This document shows positions 55,525 to 64,000 of a stretch of DNA of 64,000 nt, one piece after another (position 1 is the first letter of the stretch; each line of letters starts with the position of its first letter). The DNA is from Aquarana catesbeiana (Eukaryota > Chordata > Amphibia > Anura > Ranidae). The notes beneath the pieces were generated by a model. It was given only the letters and a program-made list of their open reading frames with translations. It was not told where the DNA came from and searched no databases. The stretch is from NCBI RefSeq assembly GCF_042186555.1, contig NC_133324.1, forward strand, positions 69,543,544 to 69,607,543. The letters are read 5' to 3'. Made by a program: the position numbers and the translations under genes.

Positions 55525-57890
55525 AGGATTAGGCACAGAGCTCAGGATTGGATAAGGCACAGAGCTCAGGATTGGATAAGGCACAGAGCCCAGAGCTCGG
55601 GATTGGATAAGGAACAGAGTGCAGAGCTCAGGACAGAGCGCAGAGCTCAGGATTGGATAGAGCGCAGAGCTCAGGGTTGGATAGAGCACAGAGCTCAGGG
55701 TTGGATAAGGCACAGAGTGCAGAGCTCAGGGTTGGATAAGGCACAGAGCGCAGAGCTCAGGATTGGATAAGGCACAAAGCGCCGAGCTCAGGATTAGATA
55801 AGGCGCAGAGCTCAGGATTGGATAAGGCACAGAGCGCAGAGCTCAGGATTGGATAAGGCACAGAGCGCAGAGCTCAGGATTGGATAAGGCACAGAGCGCA
55901 GAGCTCAGGATTGGATAAGGCACAGAGCGCAGAGCTCAGGATTGGATAAGGCACAGAGCGCAGAGCTCAGGATTGGATAAGGCACAGAGCGCAGAGCTCA
56001 GGATTGGATAAGGCACAGAGCGCAGAGCTCAGGATTGGATAAGGCACAGAGCGCAGAGCTCAGGATTGGATAAGGTACAGAGCGCAGAGCTCAGGATTGG
56101 ATAAGGCGCAGAGTTTAGAATTGGATAAGGCACAGTACGCAGAGCTCAGAATTGGATAAGGCACAGAGCGCAGAGCTCAGGATTAGATAAGGCACAGAGC
56201 GCAGAGCTCAGGATTGGATAAGGCACAGAGCGCAGAGCTCAGGATTGGATAAGGCACAGAGCGCAGAGCGCAGAGCTCAGGATTGGATAAGGCACAGAGC
56301 GCAGAGCTCAGGATTGGATAAGGCGCAGAGCTCAGGATTGGATAAGGCACAGAGCGCAGAGCTCAGGTTTGGATAAAGCACAGAGCGCAGAGCTCAGGAT
56401 TGGATAAGGCACAGAGCGCAGAGCTCAGGACTGGATAAGGCACAGAGCGCAGAGCTCAGGACTGGATAAGGCACAGAGCGCAGAGCTCAGGACTGGATAA
56501 GGCACAGAGCGCAGAGCTCAGGACTGGAGAAGGCACAGAGCGCAGAGCTCAGGATTGGATAAGGCACAGAGCGCAGAGCTCAGGATTGGATAAGGCACAG
56601 AGCGCAGAGCTCAGGATTGGATAAGGCACAGAGCGCAGAGCTCAGGATTGGATAAGGCACAGAGCGCAGAGCTCAGGATTGGATAAGGCGCAGAGCTCAG
56701 GATTGGATAAGGCACAGAGCGCAGAGCTCAGGATTGGATAAGGCACAGAGCGCAGAGCTCAGGACTGGATAAGGCACAGAGCGCAGAGCTCAGGACTGGA
56801 TAAGGCACAGAGCGCAGAGCTCAGGACTGGATAAGGCACAGAGCGCAGAGCTCAGGACTGGATAAGGCACAGAGCGCAGAGCTCAGGATTGGATAAGGCG
56901 CAGAGCTCAGTATTGGATAAGGCACAGAGCGCAGAGCTCAGGATTGGATAAGGCACAGAGCGCAGAGCTCAGGATTAGATAAGGCACAGAGCGCAGAGCT
57001 CAGGATTAGATAAGGCACAGAGCGCGGGAGCTCAGGATTAAGTAACCCACAGAGCTCAGGAGTAAGTAATGCAGAGAGCATAGAGCTCAGGAGTAAGTAT
57101 TGCAAAGAGCATAGAGCTCAGGAATAAGTAATGCAGAGAGCAGGGCTCAGGAGTAAGTAATGCTGAGAGCTTAGAGCTCATGAGTAAATAATGCAGAGAG
57201 CATAGAGCTCAGGAATAAGTCATTCAGAGATCATAGAGCTTAGGAGTAAGTAATGCAGAGATCATAGAGCTCAGGAGTAAGTAATGCAGAGAGCATAGAG
57301 CTCAGGAGTAAGTAACACAGAGAGCATAGAGCTCAGGATTAAGTAATGCAGATAGCATAGAGCTCAGGAGTAAGTAATACAGATAGCATAGAGTTTAGGA
57401 GTAAGTAATGCAGAGAGCATAGAGCTCAGGAGTAAGTAATGCAGAGAGCATAGAGCTCAGGAGTAAGTAAAGCAGAGAGTATAGAGCTGAGGAGTAAGTA
57501 ATGCGTAGAGCATAGAGCTCAGGAATAAGTAACGCTGGGAGCATAGAACTCATCATGAGTAAGTAACGCATAGAGCTCATGAGTAAGTAATTCATAGAGC
57601 TCAGAAGTAAGTAACGCATAGAGCTCAGGAGTAAGTAATGCATAGAGCTCAGAAGTAAGTAACGCATAGAGCTCAGGAGTAAGTAATGCATATAGCTCAG
57701 GAGTAAGTAACGCATAGAGCTCAAGAGTAAGTAACGCATAGAGCTCAGGAGTAAGTAACGCATAGAGCTCAGGAGTAAGTAACGCATAGAGCTCAGGAGT
57801 AAGTAACGCATAGAGCTCAGGAGTAAGTAACACTGAGAGCAGAGAGCTCAGAAGTAAATATTGCAGAGAGCATAGGGCTCAGGAGACACA
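55525..57890. repeat. Minisatellite, 31-bp unit, main block
   Basis: Two sub-blocks. About 55525-57030 is nearly homogeneous CACAGAGCGCAGAGCTCAGG plus ATTGGATAAGG (31 bp). About 57040-57890 is a variant, GCAGAGAGCATAGAGCTCAGG plus AGTAAGTAAT, with shortened ~22-bp units GCATAGAGCTCAGGAGTAAG near 57560-57820. Runs of copies share the same variant (for example ACTGGATAAGG), showing local amplification of blocks. Leu-rich minus-strand ORFs are repeat translations. Confidence 0.96.
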
Positions 57891-58984
57891 CTAAGCTGCT
57901 GGCTCCTGTTTCTGCCTCCGCCTCCCACTTGTCAGACCTGAAGCACAGAGCTGGGGAGGCATTTCAGAGCATTCCCCTCGGCTCTGTGCTGCAGGTCTGA
58001 TAGGCGGTGGAATAGAAAAATGGTGGGCGAGCGGTGCTGGGACCTGGGGCACACAGCAATAGACGTGTGCTCAATGCAAATTTTGCCCTGTGGACATTTG
58101 CTGCTGATTGCACTGTACGGGGGGGGGGATTGAAAGCCAGAGTTCTGCATAACGCTTCATCCTAGACCATGTGACACACTTCATTAGTGTAGATTTATTT
58201 TTTTAAGTGCACATAAAAAAATATTTTTTGAACAGCGTTCAGCTTTAACTAGTCAAAAGGAAAAGTGTGACAATTTTTTTCTTGTATGAAAATGTAGAAT
58301 CCACTTTAAATAGTTTTGTAAGAAATAAAGCTTATCTTCAAAACAAAACATAAGGATGTGTAAATGATGTGCCCACACAGGCATGCATGCAAACATACTG
58401 CCTCTACACGCCAGCAACATACGAGTCACAGAAAAATAACATCTGACGTGTGCATGGCTTGGAATATAAAACTGATTTAACGCAGAGTGCAAAAAAAGTA
58501 TTTTATATATAAAAACAAGTATAGTGCGCACTCCAAGGACTTCCATAAAGACACCAGAAGGATAATACTGATGTCTCATTGCACCAATTGTTTATTCACT
58601 GTACATATACGGTAAATAAACTATATAATAATATATAAGCTAAATAGGTTCGAAAATAAATATGAAATATTTCTAAGACTTGGTATGTAACATTTGTAAA
58701 ATAAAAAAAAAAGTGTATCAAAGAAGGCATTCTTTAAAAATCGTTCTACCATACCAAAGTAGGAAAGTGTCCGATAATGTACGACAATCATAAAATAGAA
58801 CAGAGAAACGTAACAGAGTGATCACAAAAAAAGACCAAGTGATCCATGAATAATGCAATTTTTTATTTTTGTTTTTTTGTTTTTATTATTATTTTTTCCT
58901 TTTTTTGTTTTTTTTTATCTGAATATAGATTTATATTTTTGTCCCAAGCTTGTTTACATAAAAAAAAAATACATTAACTTCTCA
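57891..58984. other. AT-rich spacer
   Basis: An inverted pair CAGACCTGAAGCACAGAGC/GCTCTGTGCTGCAGGTCTG lies at about 57935-57998. The 58500-58760 part (TATAGTGCGCACTCC) is PLE-UTR-like in texture, uncertain. No coding. Confidence 0.35.
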
Positions 58985-59150
58985 CTAACTCCCTACCTCT
59001 GCTTGAAGTCTACTCCAAGCATCAACTACTCTTTTGGTAAAATATTTTCTAAGGTTAATCTTGAACTTTCCTTCTGCTAGTTTGCGGCCATGTCTCTGTG
59101 TTCTTGACCCTGCCTTCACATTGAAAATACTGCCCTCCTGAACCTTATTC
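58985..59150 (-). pseudogene. LINE (CR1/L2-like) ORF2 C-terminal scrap
   Basis: The minus-strand product has TQRHGRKLAEGKFKINLRKY then FTKRVVDAWSRLQAEV. It matches the TRGH..KL....F..R..FF..RVV..WN.LP..VV signature at the end of CR1/L2-like reverse transcriptases. About 55 residues remain. A family A repeat follows at 59157. Confidence 0.6.
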
Positions 59151-59156
59151 ACACCC

Positions 59157-59460
59157 TTAACCACTTGACCTCCACAAGATTTGCTCCCCTTCATGACCAG
59201 GCCATTTTTTTGCGATAAGGCACTGCGTTTATTTAACTGACAATTGTGCGGTCATGCAACGCTGTACCCAAATAAAATTTATAGAATTTTTTTTTCCCCC
59301 AGAGCTTCCTTTTGGTGTTTTTTTATCACTACTGCGTTTTTTTTTTTTTTGCACTATAAACAAAAAAAGAGCAACAATTTTTAAAAATATATATCCAATA
59401 AAATTTTTAAAAAAAAATCAAATTTTTTTATAAATTTAGGCCGATATGCATTCTGCTACA
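59157..59460 (-). mobile_element. Family A repeat, reverse, truncated
   Basis: TTAACCACTTGACCTCCAC, ATGACCAGGCCATTTT, CTGACAATTGTGCGGTC and TTTAGGCCGATATGC show the family A end and core. It is cut at about 59460 by a short retroposon tail (GTGGTTTTCCTCCTGC then GCATGCTGGTAGGTTAA, to about 59520). Confidence 0.7.
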
Positions 59461-59585
59461 AGTCTTGCGTGGTTTTCCTCCTGCACTTCAAAGGCATGCT
59501 GGTAGGTTAATTTGCCCATTTGAGTGTTCCCAAGATGGTGGACCTTGGGTCATTTTCTACAAAAATAACATTTAGTAAATGAAAA

Positions 59586-59587
<2 letters not shown>

Positions 59588-59627
<40 letters not shown>

Positions 59628-59640
59628 CTGTATAATATAG

Positions 59641-59705
<65 letters not shown>
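59588..59705. repeat. (TG)n/(TA)n compound microsatellite
   Basis: TG repeats followed by long TA repeats with a short interruption near 59630. Confidence 0.97.
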
Positions 59706-59707
<2 letters not shown>

Positions 59708-60509
59708 TATTATGATATTGGGGGATGTTTAGCTTAGTGATAAAAAGTGGTAAAAGCGTTTTGTAATAGGCCAATGACAGTCCCTTGGTTTTAAAGCTTA
59801 CCAGCCCACTTTTTATTAAACAAAAAAATGTAAAAGCCTATAAAGAGTTGCCTATGCCGGGGATTTTCCCCAGCAAAACATAACAGAAAATGCCGAGCCA
59901 CCTGGCTCCCTCTTCAGCAGCACTGCTGCTACAGTATTTCACTGGTCCCTCAGACCATCTCACTCAGCTCTCCTGGCTCTTTGGGCTTCCCTGGCTCTCT
60001 CAGACTATAGTTACAGCTCCCTGCTGTACAAACTCACTCCTGGCATCTCAATAGGGGTTTCGCCTGACTCCCCTGGCTCTCTCATTCTACTGAGACTAAC
60101 AGTTTCCCTCAGTCCCCTGGACTTGCCTAGTTGTCTCAACTATCTCGGTCTTCCAGACTCTCTCTCATTCTCCGAGACTCGCTAAGCTGCCTCGACTCTC
60201 TCAGGTCCACGGACATAGAATGTCTTCTCCAGCATGAGTAGAGCACCTCTGTCTTTAAATGGGAGCCTGAATTAAGCCCAAGCCTATCATTATAATGGCT
60301 GTGCCCACCTACACACTTAGCTTTCCTCCCTCCCAATGAACGTCAACATCTCCAAGCTATGGAGCCCAACTGGCAATACCAAAATCCAGAGAAAGAATTT
60401 TCTCCCCCTCATAACTGATGGTTTGGAGTCCTGCACTCTGCGTATATGCGAGCCCTGTGTCTTTTTTTCAACCATTTTCCCAGTGGCAGGGCCTTCTAAT
60501 GTCACAATA
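59706..60509. other. Spacer, C/T-rich in part
   Basis: About 59940-60230 is rich in CTCCCTGGCTCTC-like words, a degenerate pyrimidine repeat. Nothing coding. Confidence 0.45.
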
Positions 60510-60885
60510 TACAGTGGCAAAAGAAAGTATATGAACCCCTTGGAATTAACTGTAACTTGCCATAAAATGTGATCTGATCCATCAATTACTCTTGATTGTA
60601 TGTCTTCAGAGAGCAACTTTTTACGAGGCATGGTTCACATCAGCTGATGCTTCTTATGAACAGCAATCTTAAAATGTGAAATTTATCAGTCAAAGTAGCT
60701 CTAAACCACACCTCCAAACTCATTTCATTAATTGGACTCCAGGCGTACAAACTACTGACCACAATTAGCTTTTATTGAAGTAATTAGTCTATGGATTCAT
60801 TTACTTTTTCCTCCAGCACTGGTAATGTTTAATGGGTGTGCTCAATAAAGTCACAATAAATTAGAACTGTTTGTGTGCTATCAGC

Positions 60886-61091
60886 TTAAAGGAGAAGTAC
60901 AACCAAAATCCATACCGGACCCTTGTTCGAGCACACAGCCTGGCAGGCTAGGAAAGGGGCAGGGGCGAGCGAGCACCCCCACCTGAACCATACCAGGCAA
61001 CATGCCCTCAACATGGGGGGTAGTCTCTTCCCCATAACCCTGGGCTGTGGTTGTGGAGGTGGGCTTATCAGAATCTGGAATCCTCCTTTAA
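60886..61091. mobile_element. T2-like MITE, 206 bp
   Basis: TTAAAGGAGAAGTACAACC at the left and GGAATCCTCCTTTAA at the right. Both ends fit the TTAAAGGRR motif described for the Xenopus T2/Kolobok family. Non-coding. Confidence 0.65.
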
Positions 61092-61311
61092 CAAGGGAAT
61101 CCCTATATCCCACCCCACCTATGTGAATAAGTTGGGGGTTAGTTGTACCCCTACCCATTCACCTCCAAAAAATTGTACTGTTACAAAAACAAAGAGATGG
61201 TTTTTGACAAGTCCTTCATTAAAAAGGAAGAATGTCCCAAGCTGTAGCTCCAAAGTGTCTTCTTTCTCTGGTGATGTCTTCTCCCTCCGGTCTTCTCCCC
61301 CCGCTGCCTTT

Positions 61312-61705
61312 GGGCTCTTTCACACGGGGCGGATCAGTGATGATCCGCCCCGTGAACACCCGCTTGCTCAGCAGGGATCGCTCCGCCGATCCCCGCTGAG
61401 CAGGAAGATGACAGGTCCATCGCTGCACACTGTGCAGCGACAGACCTGTCAGAGACGCCGCTCTCCCCTATGGGGGATCGGATGATGACGGACCGTAGAG
61501 TCCGTCGTCACCCGATCCGATCCAAAAACGGATGGAAAAGTAGGGTTTTCCTCCGTTACACTTTTTCGGATCGGAGCGGGTTGGATGTCAGCGGACGTTC
61601 ATCCGCTGACATCCGCTATTCCATAGGGATACATGTATGTCCGTTTTTCATCCGAAAACGGAAGGATGAAAAACAGACATACGGATCGTCCGTGTGAAAG
61701 AGCCC
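61312..61705. mobile_element. Palindromic-ended MITE, TTTCACAC type
   Basis: GGGCTCTTTCACACGGG and CCGTGTGAAAGAGCCC are near-perfect inverted ends. Inside, GGATCAGTGATGATCC and GACATCCGCTATTCC-like palindromes. Related in style to the MITEs at 16902 and 35624. Confidence 0.7.
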
Positions 61706-62062
61706 TTCTTCCTCCGGTGATGTCTTCCTGGTATGGATCTGGGGGGAGGGGGGGGGGCATGTCATTTTTTTATTTTTATTATTTTGGCGTGGGGGTTCCC
61801 TCTCAAGAGCCTCAGAGCACAAGTCGCATGCCACAAGTCGGATCAGTTAAGATGATGATTCGACTTGGATGCGACTTACATTCAAATCAATGGCCTGAAA
61901 TTGTGCCCAAGTTGGACCAAAGTAGTGCGGGAATCTTTTTAAAAGTTGGACCAGTTAAGACGGCTCTCATAGGGAACCATCGATTTTGCCATGTCGTGCG
62001 ACTTGTGCTCTCGCAGTCAGAACGTATGTTGGACCAATGTGAACCGGCCCTTAAGCATATTT

Positions 62063-62226
62063 GGGTTGGTTTACTAAAATTGGAAAGTGCAAAATCTGGT
62101 GCCTCTCTGCATAGAAAGCAATCCGCTTCCAGTTTTTTTGTTTTTTTTGTAAAAACCTAATTGAACAAGCTGAACTTAGAAACTGACTGCCATGCACAGC
62201 TGCATCTGATTTTGCACTCGCTAGTG
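62063..62226. mobile_element. Family C MITE, unsplit but degraded copy
   Basis: GGTTGGTTTACTAAAATTGG, GTGCAAAATCTGGTGC, a central AATTGAACAAGCTGAA, and GATTTTGCACTCG at the end. Serves as reference for the split copy at 22011-24115. Confidence 0.6.
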
Positions 62227-62337
62227 TGTTTGCCTATTGTTGTGACTATGATGAGGATCAGATCACATTTTATGGCAAATTACTGCAGAAAACCAGTCAA
62301 ATTCCAATGGGTTCACATACTTTTTCTTGCCATTGTA

Positions 62338-62945
62338 CACTCAAAAGTTCAAAAAATTAGGGCAAAGAAAGGTGATTTAGTAGCCTGTAAAAACTAACAC
62401 TTTGCATGCACTATGGACAAAAATGTGGTTGATCAGAGTAAACAGCGCAAGGTATTTCTGTCCCTCCAGAATTTATCACTTCACATCTAGAAAAAAATCT
62501 TGTTGTAGCCCGGGGGCAGAAAGGAATCAAGACAGTGCCCCAGGTGGAAGTGGCCGAACAGGTTGGATCGGAATTCTCAAAATGCAAACTGGAGGGTGTG
62601 AGAATCTGTTACTTTATATACAGACTTCTGACCTATAATAGGAACCCGGCCTGTTACTACAACCAGATACAATAATTATATAGGTGTCAGGGGTAAACCC
62701 AAAGAATGCCATTATGGACACATTATAAAATTATAGGGTAAGTTTAGAAAATCTAAAAATCTTTATGTGATAAAAAACTTCACTTTTCATAATGATTTCC
62801 CATGATTTTCATGTGCAGAATTTTGAATTTCTGTTTGTAAGTGTGATGGATCCAATGGGTGAGGGTGTCAGAGATAGGAGTGGACACTGGGCTATTGCTT
62901 GGGAAGTAGGGAAATGGTAACTGGCCGTGGTAGGTGATTTCAGCT
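62338..62945. other. Spacer, no gene seen
   Basis: No motif-bearing ORF or element end. Confidence 0.4.
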
Positions 62946-62975
62946 GTGTCTTACATACATACACATATATTATAT

Positions 62976-63040
<65 letters not shown>
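62946..63040. repeat. (TA)n microsatellite
   Basis: Long TA run ending TGTGTGTGT, directly adjacent to the Tc1-like terminus at about 63045-63065. Confidence 0.96.
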
Positions 63041-63044
<4 letters not shown>

Positions 63045-63045
<1 letters not shown>

Positions 63046-64000
63046 ATTTATATAAAAACAGCATATCACAGAAGTGAGTACACCCCTCACATTTTTGAAA
63101 ATATTTTATTATATCTTTTCATGTGACAACACTGAAGAAATGACACTTTGCTACAATGTAAAGTAGTGAGTGTACAGCTTGTATAACAGTGTAAATTTGC
63201 TGTCCCCTCAAAATAACTCAACACACAGCCATTAATGTCTAAATCGCTGGCAACAAAATTGAATACACCCCTAAATGAAAATGTCCAAATTGGGCCCAAT
63301 TAGCCATTTTCCCTCCTCGGTGTCATGTGACTCGTTAGTGTTACAAGGTCTCAGGTGTGAATGGGGACCAGGTGTGTTAAATTTGGTGTTATCACTCTCA
63401 CTCTCTCATACTGGTCACTGGAAGTTTAACATGGCACCTCATGGCAAAGAACTCTCTGAGGATCTGAAAAAAAGAATTATTGCTCTACATAAAGATGGCC
63501 TAGGCGAAAATAAGATTGCCAAGACCCTGAAACTGAGCCGCAGCAAGGTGGCCAAAACCATACAGCGGTTTAACAGGACAGATTCTACTCAGAACAGGCC
63601 TCGCCATGGTCAACCAAAGAAGTTGAGTGCACGTGCTCAGCGTCATATCCAGAGGTTGTCTTTGGGAAATAGACGTATGAGTGCTGCCAGCATTGCTGCA
63701 GAGGTTGAAGGGGTGGGGGGTCAGTCTGTCAGTGCTCAGATCCTACGTCACATGCTGCATCAAATTGGTCTGCATGGCTGTCGTCCCAGAAGGAAGGCTC
63801 TTCTAAAGATGATCCACAAAAAAGCCTGCAAACAGTTTGTTGAAGACAAGCAGACTAAGGACATGGATTACTGGAACCATGTTCTGTGGTCTGATGAGAC
63901 CAAGATAAACTTATTTGGTTCAGATGGTGTCAAGCGTGTGTGGCGGCAATCAGGTGAGGAGTACAAAGACAAGTGTATCTTGCCTACAGTCAAGCATGGT
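63045..64000 (+). mobile_element. 5' part of a Tc1-like element, 3' end beyond right edge
   Basis: The terminus ATCACAGAAGTGAGTACACC then CCTCACATTTTTG is a Tc1-type inverted-repeat end. It is followed by ~330 bases of leader and then the transposase ORF. The left boundary is blurred by the TA microsatellite. Confidence 0.8.
63431..64000 (+). CDS. Tc1-like transposase, partial, frame open to right edge
   Basis: ATG at 63431 opens 190 codons without a stop to base 64000, checked codon by codon. It reads MAPHGKELSEDLKKRIIALH at the start. A first helix-turn-helix NKIAKTLKLSRSKVAKTIQR lies at about residues 25-44, then RPRHGQPKKLSARAQRHIQ (GRPR-type linker region), a second HTH with RRMSAASIAAEVEG and VSAQILRHMLHQIGLHGC, then PRRKALLKMIHKKACKQF. 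The start of the catalytic domain, WNHVLWSDETKINLFGSDG, carries the first expected Asp (WSDE). A whole protein of this family is about 340 residues, so roughly the N-terminal 55% is present. No defect is visible. The function is cut-and-paste transposition at TA sites. Confidence 0.9.
   Translation, partial: MAPHGKELSEDLKKRIIALHKDGLGENKIAKTLKLSRSKVAKTIQRFNRTDSTQNRPRHGQPKKLSARAQRHIQRLSLGNRRMSAASIAAEVEGVGGQSVSAQILRHMLHQIGLHGCRPRRKALLKMIHKKACKQFVEDKQTKDMDYWNHVLWSDETKINLFGSDGVKRVWRQSGEEYKDKCILPTVKHG

Larger units (their letters stand above)
60512..62335. mobile_element. Tc1-type element shell without transposase
   Basis: TA (60510-60511, 62336-62337) flanks inverted ends CAGTGGCAAAAGAAAGTATA, then GAACCCCTTGGAATTA, with the counterpart AATTCCAATGGGTTC and ATACTTTTTCTTGCCATTG. 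The inside of the Tc1 is mostly replaced by other elements (60886-61091, 61312-61705, 62063-62226). No transposase frame remains. Confidence 0.7.

Noticed and set aside
57395..57833. Leu/Tyr-rich repeat ORFs suggesting a membrane protein
   Set aside because: Produced by the 31-bp and ~22-bp tandem repeat, open in more than one frame.
55525..57890. Regular direct repeats reminiscent of a CRISPR array
   Set aside because: Units are contiguous with no unique spacers, and the genome is eukaryotic. It is a minisatellite.

Overview
The window looks like vertebrate, probably anuran and most likely ranid (true frog), non-genic DNA. This is inferred from the repeats: an L1/Tx1-type LINE, CR1, a Penelope-like element (PLE), Tc1-like elements, hAT elements with internal minisatellites, many TTAA-flanked (T2/Kolobok-like) elements and 3-bp TTA/TAA-flanked (Harbinger-like) MITEs. 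I found no host protein-coding gene, rRNA, tRNA or CRISPR array. Every convincing coding sequence belongs to a mobile element.

Layout. 1-1132: 5' end of an L1/Tx1 LINE on the minus strand with an open ORF1 leaving the window. 2060-4899: a TTAA element holding a hAT, then a second hAT with a ~60-bp minisatellite and a nested TTAA element. 5969-8134: family A repeat nested in another element, then three ~495-bp tandem copies. 8683-9766: Tc1 remnant cut by a palindromic PLE-like relic. 9930-15362: tandem repeats and a CR1 remnant. 15840-16490: repeat-poor segment. 16902-24115: MITEs and a nest at least four deep around a dead Tc1. 24820-26452: broken retroelement leader with a gag-like ORF. 27290-31893: hAT, TTAA elements, CR1 and PLE relics. 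33430-35335: mostly unique sequence with two possible conserved noncoding blocks. 35624-40156: MITEs and a 5'-truncated L1 with an RT remnant. 40443-50346: one family A repeat inflated to ~10 kb by nested insertions ending in a PLE with a 603-codon RT/GIY-YIG ORF. 50448-57890: MITEs, a hAT with a 23-25-bp minisatellite, and a ~4-kb array of a 31-bp repeat. 58985-62335: LINE remnant, microsatellites and a Tc1-type shell. 63045-64000: 5' end of a Tc1-like element whose transposase frame is open for 190 codons and leaves the window.

The genes do not form a pathway. The useful information is the order of insertions, which can be read from target-site duplications. Two frames are truncated only by the window edges (LINE ORF1 at 1-981, Tc1 transposase at 63431-64000). 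Family assignments are by eye from motifs and termini; no alignment or database search was run.
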